The notes beneath the pieces were generated by a model. That model saw only the letters and a list, made by a program, of their open reading frames with translations. It did not search any database and was not told where the DNA came from. A DNA stretch of 33,419 nt, from positions 1 to 33,419 of the forward strand of contig JAHBSW010000026.1 in the NCBI GenBank assembly GCA_019638935.1. The letters are read 5' to 3'. Position numbers and translations under genes: made by a program. This DNA is from Cryobacterium sp. Lineage in GTDB: Bacteria; Actinomycetota; Actinomycetes; Actinomycetales; Microbacteriaceae. Positions 1-7,840 of this stretch are shown here, piece after piece (position 1 is the stretch's first letter; every line of letters begins with the position of its first letter).

Positions 1-1
1 G

Positions 2-976
2 CGCTACGTGCAGTCGGGTTCGTTTGATGCGTTCATGTGGCAAACGGTCACCCGCAAGGCGATCGCGGCCGAGCAGATCATGAGCGGCAAGATCACCGCC
101 CGCGAAATCGAGATGGTCTCCAGCGAGGTCTTCACCTACGCCGAGGCCATGGCGATGAGCAACGATGACCCGCGAATCATCGAGCGCATCGAGATGGATG
201 CTGAGATTCAACGTCTCAAGCGCCTTGAGCGCGGGCATCGCCGCGAACGCATCGCCATTGGTGGTCAAGTCTCCGAACTCAACTACAAGATCGAGCACAT
301 GCAGAAGCAGATACCCGTGCTCGAGCAGCTGCTCGCTAAGCGCAGCGACACCACAGGGGATGCATTCTTCGGGCATGTCGTCAACGGCCCCACCGCCCAA
401 CCGCTACACCACCCGGCACCCTTCACCGGCAGGGCCGAGTTCGGTCAAGCCCTCAAGAACGCCCTGCTCGAGCACTCCCGACACGCGCCCGGTAGCTCGG
501 GTGAGTTCCGTCCGATCTACAGCGTCTGGGCGGGCGTCGGCGGGGTCGCTTTCAAGGTCTCACACGGGGTGAGCATCGGCACCGGCGTTCACATGGTTCG
601 CCTCAGCCTGCAGCACCCCACCCAGCCGTACCAGAGCCTCGATTTTGAGGAGGTGCGGATTCCCGTAGGGGAACTGTCCGAAATCGCCCCACACGCCCTG
701 GCAATGCGTCTGGAGCGCAAGGTCCAAGGGCTGGTGGAGTACCGGGCCGGCCTCGAGCAGATCATCGAGGACACCCGAACCGAGGTGGGCAAGCTGCAAC
801 TGATGCAGGCCGAGCCCTTCGGGCGCAAGGGCGAGCTCGAGGAGTTGACCACGAGGCGCGAGCAGCTGATCGCGGCCATGACCGGCGAAGACGGTCACCC
901 GAAACAGCCCGGCCCCTCACCGCACTCGTCGACGCCGCCGCCGGCCCCCGAGGTCGGGCCAGCGATCGGCAGGTAG
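2..976 (+). CDS. C-terminal part of an SNF2-type helicase / N6-DNA methylase-like mobile-element protein (5' partial)
   Basis: The frame is open back to the window edge (codons from position 2: R-Y-V-Q-S-G-S-F-D), so the GTG at 8 is probably internal and the gene starts outside the window. The segment SGSFDAFMWQTVTRKA, followed by an alternating acidic/basic coiled-coil stretch (about residues 40-115), is typical of the extreme C-terminus of the very large helicase/methylase proteins carried by actinobacterial conjugative elements. That family assignment is from memory. A second basic/acidic helical segment and a Pro/Ser-rich tail end the protein. It is followed after 33 bp by the coupling-protein gene on the same strand, so it probably shares the transfer operon. 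The helicase motifs themselves are not in the window. Confidence 0.7.
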   Translation, partial: RYVQSGSFDAFMWQTVTRKAIAAEQIMSGKITAREIEMVSSEVFTYAEAMAMSNDDPRIIERIEMDAEIQRLKRLERGHRRERIAIGGQVSELNYKIEHMQKQIPVLEQLLAKRSDTTGDAFFGHVVNGPTAQPLHHPAPFTGRAEFGQALKNALLEHSRHAPGSSGEFRPIYSVWAGVGGVAFKVSHGVSIGTGVHMVRLSLQHPTQPYQSLDFEEVRIPVGELSEIAPHALAMRLERKVQGLVEYRAGLEQIIEDTRTEVGKLQLMQAEPFGRKGELEELTTRREQLIAAMTGEDGHPKQPGPSPHSSTPPPAPEVGPAIGR

Positions 977-1009
977 GTCTGGGTGCGCGCCGCACCGAAT
1001 CGGTGTGGC

Positions 1010-2803
1010 ATGAGCGAGCGCATGAAAGCCCCCGACGAGTACTGGGCCAACGTGGGTCTAATCGTCATTGGGGTTGTGGCAGTGGTTCTGGGCGTCCAGG
1101 CGGCGGTCGTGGCCATCATTGCCGCACTGACCGGCGCCGGCTTCCCACCCCTCGGTGCCGGAGAGCTGCTGGTGTTGTGGGCGCAGCCAGACCCGACGGT
1201 GGTGACCGGACAGGCCCTTGGCCCGCTGGTGCACTGGCTGCTGGTGGCAACACTGACCGCGCTGCTGGTGGCCCCTGCCCTGTTGTGGTGGTGGCGGCGC
1301 AACCGCACTCGCGCCGGCGACACGCTCAAGCGCGGGCTGGCTAACCCCGCCCAGCTGCGCAAGGTCGCCGGACAAACCCAGCTGGTCAGGCGTGCCGCGG
1401 CGCTGCGGCCAAGCCTTGAGGACAAGAGCCGCATCCACCCAGAAGACGTCGGGTACTGCCTCGGCAAAGCCAGCGGGGTGCCGATCTGGATGAGCGTGGA
1501 AGACTCCATGATCTTGGTCGGCCCCTCCCGCTCGGGCAAGGGCTTCAATTTCATCGTGCCGATGCTGACCAAAGCCATGGGCGCGGTGGTGACCACCAGC
1601 ACCCGTGCCGACAATCTCGAGCTGACCATCGAGCACCGCAAACGCCGCGGCGGCCCCGTGTGGGTGTTCGATCCGGCAGGGGTCGCGGCCGGCGCCGGTA
1701 ACACCCTCAGGTGGTCTCCCCTGACCGGCGCCGACGACGTCGACGTCGCAATGCGACGCCTTGCCTCCCTGATCCCCGGCGACGGCTTCGAGGGCGTACA
1801 GAACTCCGGCTACTGGGAGGCCACCTCGAAGAAGATCATTCTGGCCCTCTTCCACGCCGCGGCCCTCGACAACCGCACCATGCATGACTTCTGGGCGTGG
1901 ATGAGCGACCCGGTGCTTGCCAAGTCCCAGGCCCTCGACGTGCTCTCCACCCACCCCAGGGCGGATCGCCACGTGGCCCGCTCTCTGGATGCCGTGCTCT
2001 CCGGTTCGGCAGAGCAGCGCGGCAATGACTGGGCAGCCGCCTACGCCGACGTCGCCTTCCTCGCCTCACCCAAGGTGCGCGAGGCCCTGGTGCCCAACAG
2101 CACAGAAGACTTCGATGCGTTCGACTTCATCATGAAGCGCGGCACCCTCTACATGATCGGAGACGCCGCCTCCGCCGCAGCGTTCGAGCCGGTCATTGTG
2201 ACCCTGCTGGAAGAAATCTCCTCCGTGGCCCAAGGTATCGCTGGCGCCTCCCCAGGCAAGCGAGTAGACCCCCCGGTGCAGTTCATCCTCGATGAGGCAG
2301 CCAACTTCAAGATTCCCACCCTCCCGAAGCTGATCAGCTATGCCGGCGGGTCAGGTTTGACCGTGATCGTGGTGCTGCAATCCATCTCGCAGGCAGAGAT
2401 GGCGTGGGGTCGCGAGGGAGCCAAAGCCATGTGGGGGGCCTCCAGCCTGAAGATGGTTCTTCCCGGTGGCTCTGACCCGGCGGATCTGCGCGACCTCGAG
2501 ACCCTGATCGGTGAGGTCGAGCTCGAGCGGTACTCGTTCACCACCGGGGGAGGCGGTGGGGTCTCCCACCAGTACGCGCGTGAGGAAAAGCGAGTGTTGC
2601 GAGCCAGCGAGATTCGCACCCTGCCGGCAGGCACCGGTCTGGTGTTCTTCCGGCAACTCAAACCGGCCATGGTCAAACTCACCCCGTGGGTCGACATGCT
2701 GATCGCCAAGCAACTACGCGAAGACCAGAGGATCGTGGCCAAACGCATGGCCGCTGCCTCACCCTACGCATCCCGAATGCACGCCCACACCAGCGGGGCC
2801 TGA
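1010..2803 (+). CDS. VirD4/TraG-type type IV coupling protein (TraM recognition family)
   Basis: This membrane ATPase links the relaxosome to the secretion channel and pumps the relaxase-DNA complex. Two N-terminal membrane helices are visible (about residues 15-40 and 73-95), followed by a cytoplasmic ATPase. The Walker A is GPSRSGKG (about 171-178) and the Walker B is QFILDEAANF near residue 420. An ALE/SGLT-type segment with VVLQSISQAEMAWG follows, as in TraG/VirD4 proteins. The frame is open upstream to a GTG at 983; I chose the ATG at 1010 (MSERMKAPDEYW), with the ATG at 1022 as another option, because no ribosome site clearly decides. It lies in the same direction as the helicase-like gene and is 4 bp from the next gene. 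Its presence, with a relaxase further on, identifies the region as conjugative or mobilisable. Confidence 0.88.
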   Translation: MSERMKAPDEYWANVGLIVIGVVAVVLGVQAAVVAIIAALTGAGFPPLGAGELLVLWAQPDPTVVTGQALGPLVHWLLVATLTALLVAPALLWWWRRNRTRAGDTLKRGLANPAQLRKVAGQTQLVRRAAALRPSLEDKSRIHPEDVGYCLGKASGVPIWMSVEDSMILVGPSRSGKGFNFIVPMLTKAMGAVVTTSTRADNLELTIEHRKRRGGPVWVFDPAGVAAGAGNTLRWSPLTGADDVDVAMRRLASLIPGDGFEGVQNSGYWEATSKKIILALFHAAALDNRTMHDFWAWMSDPVLAKSQALDVLSTHPRADRHVARSLDAVLSGSAEQRGNDWAAAYADVAFLASPKVREALVPNSTEDFDAFDFIMKRGTLYMIGDAASAAAFEPVIVTLLEEISSVAQGIAGASPGKRVDPPVQFILDEAANFKIPTLPKLISYAGGSGLTVIVVLQSISQAEMAWGREGAKAMWGASSLKMVLPGGSDPADLRDLETLIGEVELERYSFTTGGGGGVSHQYAREEKRVLRASEIRTLPAGTGLVFFRQLKPAMVKLTPWVDMLIAKQLREDQRIVAKRMAAASPYASRMHAHTSGA

Positions 2804-2807
2804 CCCG

Positions 2808-3200
2808 ATGACACCACACGCCGCGCGGCCTCGTCGTACCGGGTCGTTTCGCACCAAGCGCCGCTACGACGCCTACATCGACTCACCCGCATGGCGGCAC
2901 CGCCGCACGGAGTGGGTCCGGCTCGAGCTGCGCGACCACCCCGATGGCATCCGGTGTGTGGTGTGCGGAAGGCACTGGGATGCCCGCCGTGACGATCTGC
3001 ACCACATCAACTACCGGCACCTGGGCACCGAGCGCCACGAGGACCTGGTGCCCGTGCACCGGGCCGGTCACGACGAGATACACGCCCTGCTGGATGGATT
3101 ACGGCTGCCTCGACGGCTGCCGTTGCCGATCGCCAACCGGCACGTGCTCGAGCTGCTCGGTGCCCGAGGCTTCGAGTGCGCCGCCGACGCCGTCAAGTAG
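2808..3200 (+). CDS. HNH-nuclease-like zinc-binding protein
   Basis: The 130-residue protein has a basic N-terminus and the core CVVCGRHWD...LHHINYRHLG...EDLVPVHRAGHDEIH. This gives a CxxC pair, a double His (LHH) and an HxxGHDEIH segment, the layout of HNH/treble-clef nucleases. The usual Asn before the last His is not obvious, so catalysis is not certain. The start is 4 bp after the coupling-protein stop, indicating cotranscription and probably coupled translation. Small HNH proteins are common passengers in transfer regions. A role in DNA processing is inference from fold and neighbours only. Confidence 0.7.
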   Translation: MTPHAARPRRTGSFRTKRRYDAYIDSPAWRHRRTEWVRLELRDHPDGIRCVVCGRHWDARRDDLHHINYRHLGTERHEDLVPVHRAGHDEIHALLDGLRLPRRLPLPIANRHVLELLGARGFECAADAVK

Positions 3201-3224
3201 GTAACAAGAGAAAGGATGACCGCC

Positions 3225-3674
3225 ATGGCAACCGCCAAGAAGGACATTCCGCTGAAGGGCCGATTTGTTGTCGACCCGGAGGCATCCAAGCACGAAAACG
3301 GGCCGGCCAGCCGGTTCCGGTTCGTCGAAGAAGACTTCAAACGTGACGATGCCGGCAAGCTCGTCCGCGACGACGACGGCTACCCCGTCGTCGACAACGC
3401 AGTCTTCCACGACGCCGTGGTGTGGTACCCGGAGCTCGGCGCCCGCATCAACGACACCTTCAACAAGGGCGACGCATTCCTGGCCACCGCCGACCTGCGC
3501 TTCACCAACTACGAAGACAAGGACGGCAACAACCGCACCGGCCACGAGTTCGTCATCAAGTCCATCGGCGCCGACGTCGCCAGCGGAAAGGTGGCGATCA
3601 CCCGGGGCCCAAAAGCACCGATGGAGCAGGCGGCGACGCCGGCTCCTGAACCCGCCGTCGCACCAGCGAGGTAA
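3225..3674 (+). CDS. Single-stranded DNA-binding-like OB-fold protein of the element
   Basis: This is a 149-residue protein with an alternating beta pattern and the segments GRFVVDPEASKHENGPASRF and INDTFNKGDAFLATADLRF, followed by an Ala/Pro-rich flexible tail. The layout (OB fold plus unstructured tail) matches the divergent SSB-like proteins found beside transfer genes of actinobacterial elements. I chose the ATG at 3225 over the one at 3216 because AGAAAGG sits 9 bases before 3225 but directly abuts 3216. It probably coats incoming or displaced transfer strands, which fits the coupling protein upstream and a second OB-fold protein downstream. The family call rests on pattern, not on a strong motif. 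Confidence 0.6.
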   Translation: MATAKKDIPLKGRFVVDPEASKHENGPASRFRFVEEDFKRDDAGKLVRDDDGYPVVDNAVFHDAVVWYPELGARINDTFNKGDAFLATADLRFTNYEDKDGNNRTGHEFVIKSIGADVASGKVAITRGPKAPMEQAATPAPEPAVAPAR

Positions 3675-3694
3675 CACCACACCGCACCACACCG

Positions 3695-3730
3695 GGCGGC
3701 CCCACAGGATCCTCTTGCTGTGGGGCCGCC
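3695..3730 (+). terminator. GC-rich stem-loop terminator after the SSB-like gene
   Basis: A perfect 13-bp inverted repeat (GGCGGCCCCACAG / CTGTGGGGCCGCC) with a 10-base loop starts 20 bp after the SSB-like stop codon. There is no T-run on the + strand, as is common for actinobacterial terminators, so it may only attenuate transcription into the next gene. The next gene has its own good ribosome site 24 bp further on. Confidence 0.6.
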
Positions 3731-3766
3731 TACCCACTTACTTGACCACAACGAAGGAGAACCCCC

Positions 3767-4834
3767 GTGGAGACCACAACCCTCACCACGCTGGAGCAGC
3801 TTGTACTCAGCAGCATTGCCAAAGGCAGGATGGGGTTCTTCGACCAGGGCTTCCAGGCTGGCTCAGACACGTGGTCTGACACGCTCTCCGACGACATTGC
3901 CCGTATTGCCGGTATCAGCAACAACGCCGCCGGCGGCGTCATCTCCTCCCTGATCAAGAAGGACGTGCTCGAGGCAGTCCCGTGGTCGGCGAACGAGACA
4001 CAAATCGTGCTCACCGATCGAGCGATCGAGCTCCACAGCGAGCTCGCCGCGGCCGCCGAGGCCGAGCGCCCTTCCCTCGGGCTCTCCGAGGCCGGCGTGG
4101 TCGCCACCGACCCCCGCAGGCTCATCACGGACGACGGGCTCAGAATCATGTCGTTTCGCTTGGCCGCGCCGGTTGAGGCCGGTGACACTAAATGGTTCAC
4201 CGTCACAGCCAGCGGTCCCCTCGCCACAACCGAGTTCGCGCAGAACCTGCGCAAAGGCGACAGGGTGCACGTCGAGGGCACCGTCTCCACCCACCAGTGG
4301 TCGGCAGGGGACACTACCCGGCAGAATCGCGAAGTCGCCGCCACGAGCGTCACGTCGGCGGCGATCCCCGGGGCGGCAGTCGCGGGCAGGGTCAGGCACC
4401 TTTCTGGCACAGGCAGTGTGACTGCAGCCGCGGACTGGACGCATGATGATCGGTTCCACGCCGTGGTGAAGAGGCCGCTTGAGGCGTTCTTCAGGGCGAA
4501 CCTGGAAAACTACGCAGCCACCACGCCCTATCTCGAGCCGCATGAGCTCGTTCGAAGCGTCAAAGACGTCAGTTGGTGGAAGGACGCCACGATCGCCACA
4601 GCAGTCACCGACATCGAAGGCCAAATCAACGCAGGTAGCGACCGCGCGTCGATCACGATCAACGCCGCCAGGAGCCTCTCCGGCACGCAAGCAACCTTCA
4701 CCGTGGACCGGGATGCCCTCGAATGGGCCCTCGTCGACGTACAGGCACGCACCGAGACCCTCCGGGCCCGCTACACAGCAAGTCCGAACTTGACCATTGC
4801 CGTGCCCGCACCGCCTGCCGGCCCAGCGAGGTAA
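3767..4834 (+). CDS. Winged-helix plus SSB-like OB-fold protein, unknown function
   Basis: The GTG at 3767 is supported by GAAGGAG six bases upstream. The 355-residue protein has three visible parts. Residues 1-95 look like a winged helix (an ordered run of helices, ISNNAAGGVISSLIKKDVLE as recognition helix, then the wing TQIVLTDRA). Residues 120-195 look like an SSB OB fold: RIMSFRLAAP, WFTVTASGPLA, NLRKGDRVHVEGTVST are close to the strands of bacterial SSB. Residues 220-340 form an unknown acidic/helical domain ending in a Pro-rich tail. A MarR-like DNA-binding head joined to an ssDNA-binding middle is unusual. It may sense or manage ssDNA during transfer; that is inference. It is followed after 47 bp by another unknown gene of the same operon. 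Confidence 0.65.
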   Translation: METTTLTTLEQLVLSSIAKGRMGFFDQGFQAGSDTWSDTLSDDIARIAGISNNAAGGVISSLIKKDVLEAVPWSANETQIVLTDRAIELHSELAAAAEAERPSLGLSEAGVVATDPRRLITDDGLRIMSFRLAAPVEAGDTKWFTVTASGPLATTEFAQNLRKGDRVHVEGTVSTHQWSAGDTTRQNREVAATSVTSAAIPGAAVAGRVRHLSGTGSVTAAADWTHDDRFHAVVKRPLEAFFRANLENYAATTPYLEPHELVRSVKDVSWWKDATIATAVTDIEGQINAGSDRASITINAARSLSGTQATFTVDRDALEWALVDVQARTETLRARYTASPNLTIAVPAPPAGPAR

Positions 4835-4881
4835 GCACCTTGCCCACAACACCAGCCCCGAACACGATAGGAACCACCACC

Positions 4882-5553
4882 ATGACCACCTGGGAGATTC
4901 GACCGACCGGATACGAGGTGCCCGTCCTCTTCGCAGAGCTGCAGCACTTCCAAGCCGCAACAAGCGAGGAAGCCCTCGCTGTCTACCGACAGCGACTGGC
5001 CGAGCTGATCGACACCAGCGAAGACGAGGTGGAGCTCGACCTGTTGACTGACCTTCGCGACACGGAGGTCTCAGCCATCCCGCTCGAGCCCGCCTCCACA
5101 CAGCCGGCGCCGAGTGTGCTGGATCCAGCGAGTGCAGCTGTTCGGCGCGTGGCCGGAGACGGGTTCGAATTCATGGACGCCAACCGTGCCCTGGGGTGGC
5201 GTCAAGTCCCCTCGTGGGGGCGCGACGGCTACGACATGGGTCGGTGGCCAGGCATCGTCGTGATGACCAACGACGACTACGCCCGCCCGCGCGCCCTCGT
5301 CTACTTCGAGGGCGACGTTCAGGCAACCGAGTTCAATACCGTGACCGAGCGCGACAACTACCTAGACCACGTTGCAGAGACCTTCTGGCGCTCCGGAGAA
5401 GCCGACGGTCCCCGCGACCTCGCCCTTTTCGAACAAGGCCAACTGCCGCCGCAGTACCGTGGGCAGCCCGCGCCCTTGTACGATGCGGTTCCCGCAGCGG
5501 CGCACACGTCGGTGGCACCATCGGTAGCGCCGGCTCGTCCCATCAACCTGTAG
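4882..5553 (+). CDS. Hypothetical protein, last gene of the + strand transfer operon
   Basis: The 223-residue acidic protein begins MTTWEIRPTGYEVPVLF at an ATG preceded by AGGA. I recognise no family. The first 60 residues are helical (ELQHFQAATSEEALAVYRQRLAELIDT), a variable Pro/Ser linker follows, and residues 95-200 form an alpha/beta domain with GYDMGRWPGIVVMTNDDYARPRALVYFEGDV. The C-terminus is a low-complexity Ala/Pro/Val tail like those of the two preceding OB-fold proteins, which suggests a shared organisation. There is no signal peptide or membrane segment. Codon bias and position argue that it is real. Confidence 0.6.
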   Translation: MTTWEIRPTGYEVPVLFAELQHFQAATSEEALAVYRQRLAELIDTSEDEVELDLLTDLRDTEVSAIPLEPASTQPAPSVLDPASAAVRRVAGDGFEFMDANRALGWRQVPSWGRDGYDMGRWPGIVVMTNDDYARPRALVYFEGDVQATEFNTVTERDNYLDHVAETFWRSGEADGPRDLALFEQGQLPPQYRGQPAPLYDAVPAAAHTSVAPSVAPARPINL

Positions 5554-5587
5554 GGCAGCCATCGCTCGAGGTCAGTTGGGGCTCGAG

Positions 5588-5767
5588 CTATCGAGCATCT
5601 TCGAACGGGTCGATGATCGAGTGGACGCCATGCTCGGGGCATGAGAAGACCACACGCACGCCGAGCCCCGGATCAGTCGCCGCGGCGGGAGTGCAGTCCT
5701 TGCCGCACTCCGGGCACGTTCGGTAGCTCTCACCATCAGACTGTGGATTCGAGCCGTCAGGGGTCAC
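5588..5767 (-). CDS. Small Cys-rich (zinc-ribbon-like) protein, 59 aa
   Basis: A - strand frame from GTG 5767 (an in-frame stop lies just upstream, so this is the only start) encodes 59 residues containing TCPECGKDCTP and VVFSCPEHGVHS. The CxxC...C and CPEH groups look like a short zinc ribbon. The frame shows normal high-GC third positions. It lies beyond the strong terminator that follows dprA, so it needs its own promoter or read-through. Function is unknown. Confidence 0.5.
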   Translation of the reverse strand: MTPDGSNPQSDGESYRTCPECGKDCTPAAATDPGLGVRVVFSCPEHGVHSIIDPFEDAR

Positions 5768-5802
5768 GGCATCAGCCTACGACCGCTCGGACTGACGTCC
5801 AC

Positions 5803-5843
5803 AAAAAAGCTGTGCCCCCGGCGAAACACCGGGGGCACAGCTT
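5803..5843 (-). terminator. Strong rho-independent terminator of the dprA/relaxase operon
   Basis: A perfect 15-bp stem (AAGCTGTGCCCCCGG / CCGGGGGCACAGCTT) with a 7-base loop is followed on the - strand by six Ts (AAAAAA at 5803-5808 on +). It begins 13 bp after the dprA-like stop codon, as expected for the end of the long - strand transcript. Confidence 0.88.
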
Positions 5844-5855
5844 GACGCGGTGCAG

Positions 5856-7436
5856 CTACATCGTCACCGCTGCTGCCGGCGCCGCAGTCCCCACGGCTGA
5901 GATTCCGGTGGATGCTGGCCGGAGCGTGGAGTTGACCGACTCAGCGTTTTGGTGGCGGATGTTAGTGACGGCGTCGTACTGCGCGGCCAGCGGACCGCTG
6001 AGCAGTCGGTACTGCAGCGCGGACGCCCGTTGGTGAGCCGACTCGGTGGAGCTGTCCTTCACCGCATCGAATACCTCGGTGAGGTCGATCTTTTCACTCG
6101 AGGCGCGGTCGAGAACGCCCGCGAGAGTGGGCCAGGTGTCGCTGGCGACGAGCTCGTTGGCGATGTCGTCACCGAAGGCGGTTGCCAGCATCCTCTTGTG
6201 CCGTGGCTGATTGGGGACTGCGGGCAAGTCGGTCAGCGCGGCTACCTCGGCGGAGTTGGTCACGAGGGCCGCACCGTGCTCGCGGACGAGTCGGTGAGTG
6301 CCTGAGCTGGCTGCGCTGGTGACGGGGCCGGGCACGGCACCCACGGGCCGCCCCAGCCCGATGGCGTGCGTTGCCGTATTCAGGCTCCCGGACCTCCAGC
6401 CGGCTTCGGGAACAACGGTCACGTCGGCCATGGCGGCGATGATGCGGTTGCGCTGGATGAAGCGATGCTTGGTGGGGGCAGTTCCGGGTGGAAGCTCACT
6501 GACCGCGAGTCCACTCTCGACGATGCGAGCATAGAGCGCTTCGTGCCCGGACGGGTAGGGGCGATCGAGACCGCCAGCCATGACCGCCACGGTGCTTCCG
6601 TGTGCGGCAAGGGTGGCGCGGTGGGCCATGCCGTCGATGCCGTAGGCGGCCCCGGAGACCACCACGTGGCCCTGGTCGACCAGGCCACCGGCCAGGTTCA
6701 TAGTGACGTGCTCGCCGTAGCCGGTCGCGGCACGCGCCCCGACGATGGCAGTGACCTTGTCGGCTGTGAGCAAGGCAGTGTCGCCCTTGGCCCACAGCAC
6801 GAATGGTGTTACGTCCTTGAGTGCGTCGATGCGCCACGGCCAGTGGGAATCGTGCGGGCCGATGATCGTCATGCCGTGACGCTGGGTCGCCTCCAGTACC
6901 CGCCGGACCTTGATGGCGGTGACCTCGCGGGCACCCAGCTGCAGCCTGGCATCCTCGAGCGTGCCGAGGTTCACCATGTCAAACGAACGCTCGAGGCCGT
7001 GCTCGCGGATCAGCTGGCCGGCTTCCCGACTGCCCGGCTCGCACATCACCGCCCATGCGACCCGAGCCACTGTGTCAGGGGTGAAGTCGAGGTCGGTGAC
7101 CGCCTGCTGAATGGTGTGAATCGACTCGGCTGTCGGTGCCGGCTTCTGGTGCCGGTAGACCAGGTTCCAGAATCGCTCTGTCTGCTTGTGCAGCTCGGGG
7201 TAAGTGACCCAGTCGAGGTGGTAGAGCTGGTCGTCGGTGTCGAAGACGATGAACTCGTCGGCGATGGCGTCGACGTCGAAGTCGTCGTACCCGTACCCCT
7301 GCCGGTGGAGAGGGTCGAGGATTTCGCGCTCAATGGCCTCATCGAGCCGGTCATAGTGGGCGCGGGGGTCGCGCCGGGTCATGTCTTCACTGATTGCCCT
7401 TGCAACGGCTGCTGGGGCGTCTATGGTGTCGCTCAC
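5856..7436 (-). CDS. dprA: DprA/Smf-like DNA-processing protein with an extra N-terminal domain
   Basis: DprA binds incoming ssDNA and loads RecA. The Rossmann-like core is clear from residue 220: VGARAATGYGEH (232-243), SGAAYGIDGMAH (261-272), GGLDRPYP (288-295), then RFIQRNRIIAAMADVTVVPEA and a GSLNTATHAIGLGRPV segment with the usual DprA layout. A helix-hairpin-like region precedes it at about 120-180. The first 110 residues (including YDDFDVDAIADEFIVFDTDDQ) are not part of standard DprA, and a roughly 110-residue C-terminal extension is also present. I chose GTG 7436 because AGAAAGG lies six bases upstream, against GTG 7466 with none. It sits downstream of the relaxase on the same strand. 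On a conjugative element it plausibly handles the strand that enters a recipient (inference). Confidence 0.85.
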   Translation of the reverse strand: MSDTIDAPAAVARAISEDMTRRDPRAHYDRLDEAIEREILDPLHRQGYGYDDFDVDAIADEFIVFDTDDQLYHLDWVTYPELHKQTERFWNLVYRHQKPAPTAESIHTIQQAVTDLDFTPDTVARVAWAVMCEPGSREAGQLIREHGLERSFDMVNLGTLEDARLQLGAREVTAIKVRRVLEATQRHGMTIIGPHDSHWPWRIDALKDVTPFVLWAKGDTALLTADKVTAIVGARAATGYGEHVTMNLAGGLVDQGHVVVSGAAYGIDGMAHRATLAAHGSTVAVMAGGLDRPYPSGHEALYARIVESGLAVSELPPGTAPTKHRFIQRNRIIAAMADVTVVPEAGWRSGSLNTATHAIGLGRPVGAVPGPVTSAASSGTHRLVREHGAALVTNSAEVAALTDLPAVPNQPRHKRMLATAFGDDIANELVASDTWPTLAGVLDRASSEKIDLTEVFDAVKDSSTESAHQRASALQYRLLSGPLAAQYDAVTNIRHQNAESVNSTLRPASTGISAVGTAAPAAAVTM

Positions 7437-7501
7437 GGGGTGCCTTTCTGGTCGACGGCGATTCACTAAATTGATCGGCCAGCCTGCGCAGACTCCTGTG
7501 G

Positions 7502-7840
7502 TCAGCGACCGATTGGTCGCTCCGGTTCCGGGGGAGGCGGGGCCGGGGTCGTGCCCGCCGTTGCCGGCCTCATCCCCGTGGCCGGTGGCTGCTCGGTTGC
7601 GGCGAGTTCTTGACCGAGCCGATAGTTGAGGACGGCCGCGTGGTCTCGTGGGGTCCCCAGGCCGCCGTCGGTGACGCGGCGTATGGCGTTTGTCAACAGC
7701 TCGGGGTTGGCGCTGGCGCGGTCGATGGTGCGGGCCAGCGCCCCCGCGGCTTCTGCGCTGATGATCTTATCTGCAAGCTCGGCGGGTGCGCGCTTACACC
7801 AGTAGCCGGGCAGCACGCTCGGCGCGGTCGGCGGTGTCAT
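7502..7840 (-). CDS. C-terminal module of the relaxase in the +1 frame (frameshifted tail or overlapping gene)
   Basis: This 112-residue frame overlaps the last 47 bases of the relaxase gene in the +1 frame. Its body (ELADKIISAEAAGALARTID...LGTPRDHAAVLNYRL) aligns by eye with an internal relaxase segment (AVDAVRDSAAYHATIALLRRA...LATARDVAAVVHYRL). Both share the DxAAVxxYRL core. The ATG at 7840 lacks a ribosome site. The simplest reading is that the relaxase once continued into this frame and lost it by an indel. Programmed frameshifting, a separate coupled gene or a sequencing error are the alternatives. Confidence 0.5.
   Translation of the reverse strand: MTPPTAPSVLPGYWCKRAPAELADKIISAEAAGALARTIDRASANPELLTNAIRRVTDGGLGTPRDHAAVLNYRLGQELAATEQPPATGMRPATAGTTPAPPPPEPERPIGR

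Noticed and set aside
3863-5101. 412-codon - strand frame opposite the OB-fold gene
   Set aside because: Spans two well-supported + strand genes, is Arg/Gly-rich and has no recognisable domain.
6366-7469. 367-codon + strand frame opposite dprA
   Set aside because: Shadow frame; the - strand carries the DprA motifs and a good ribosome site.
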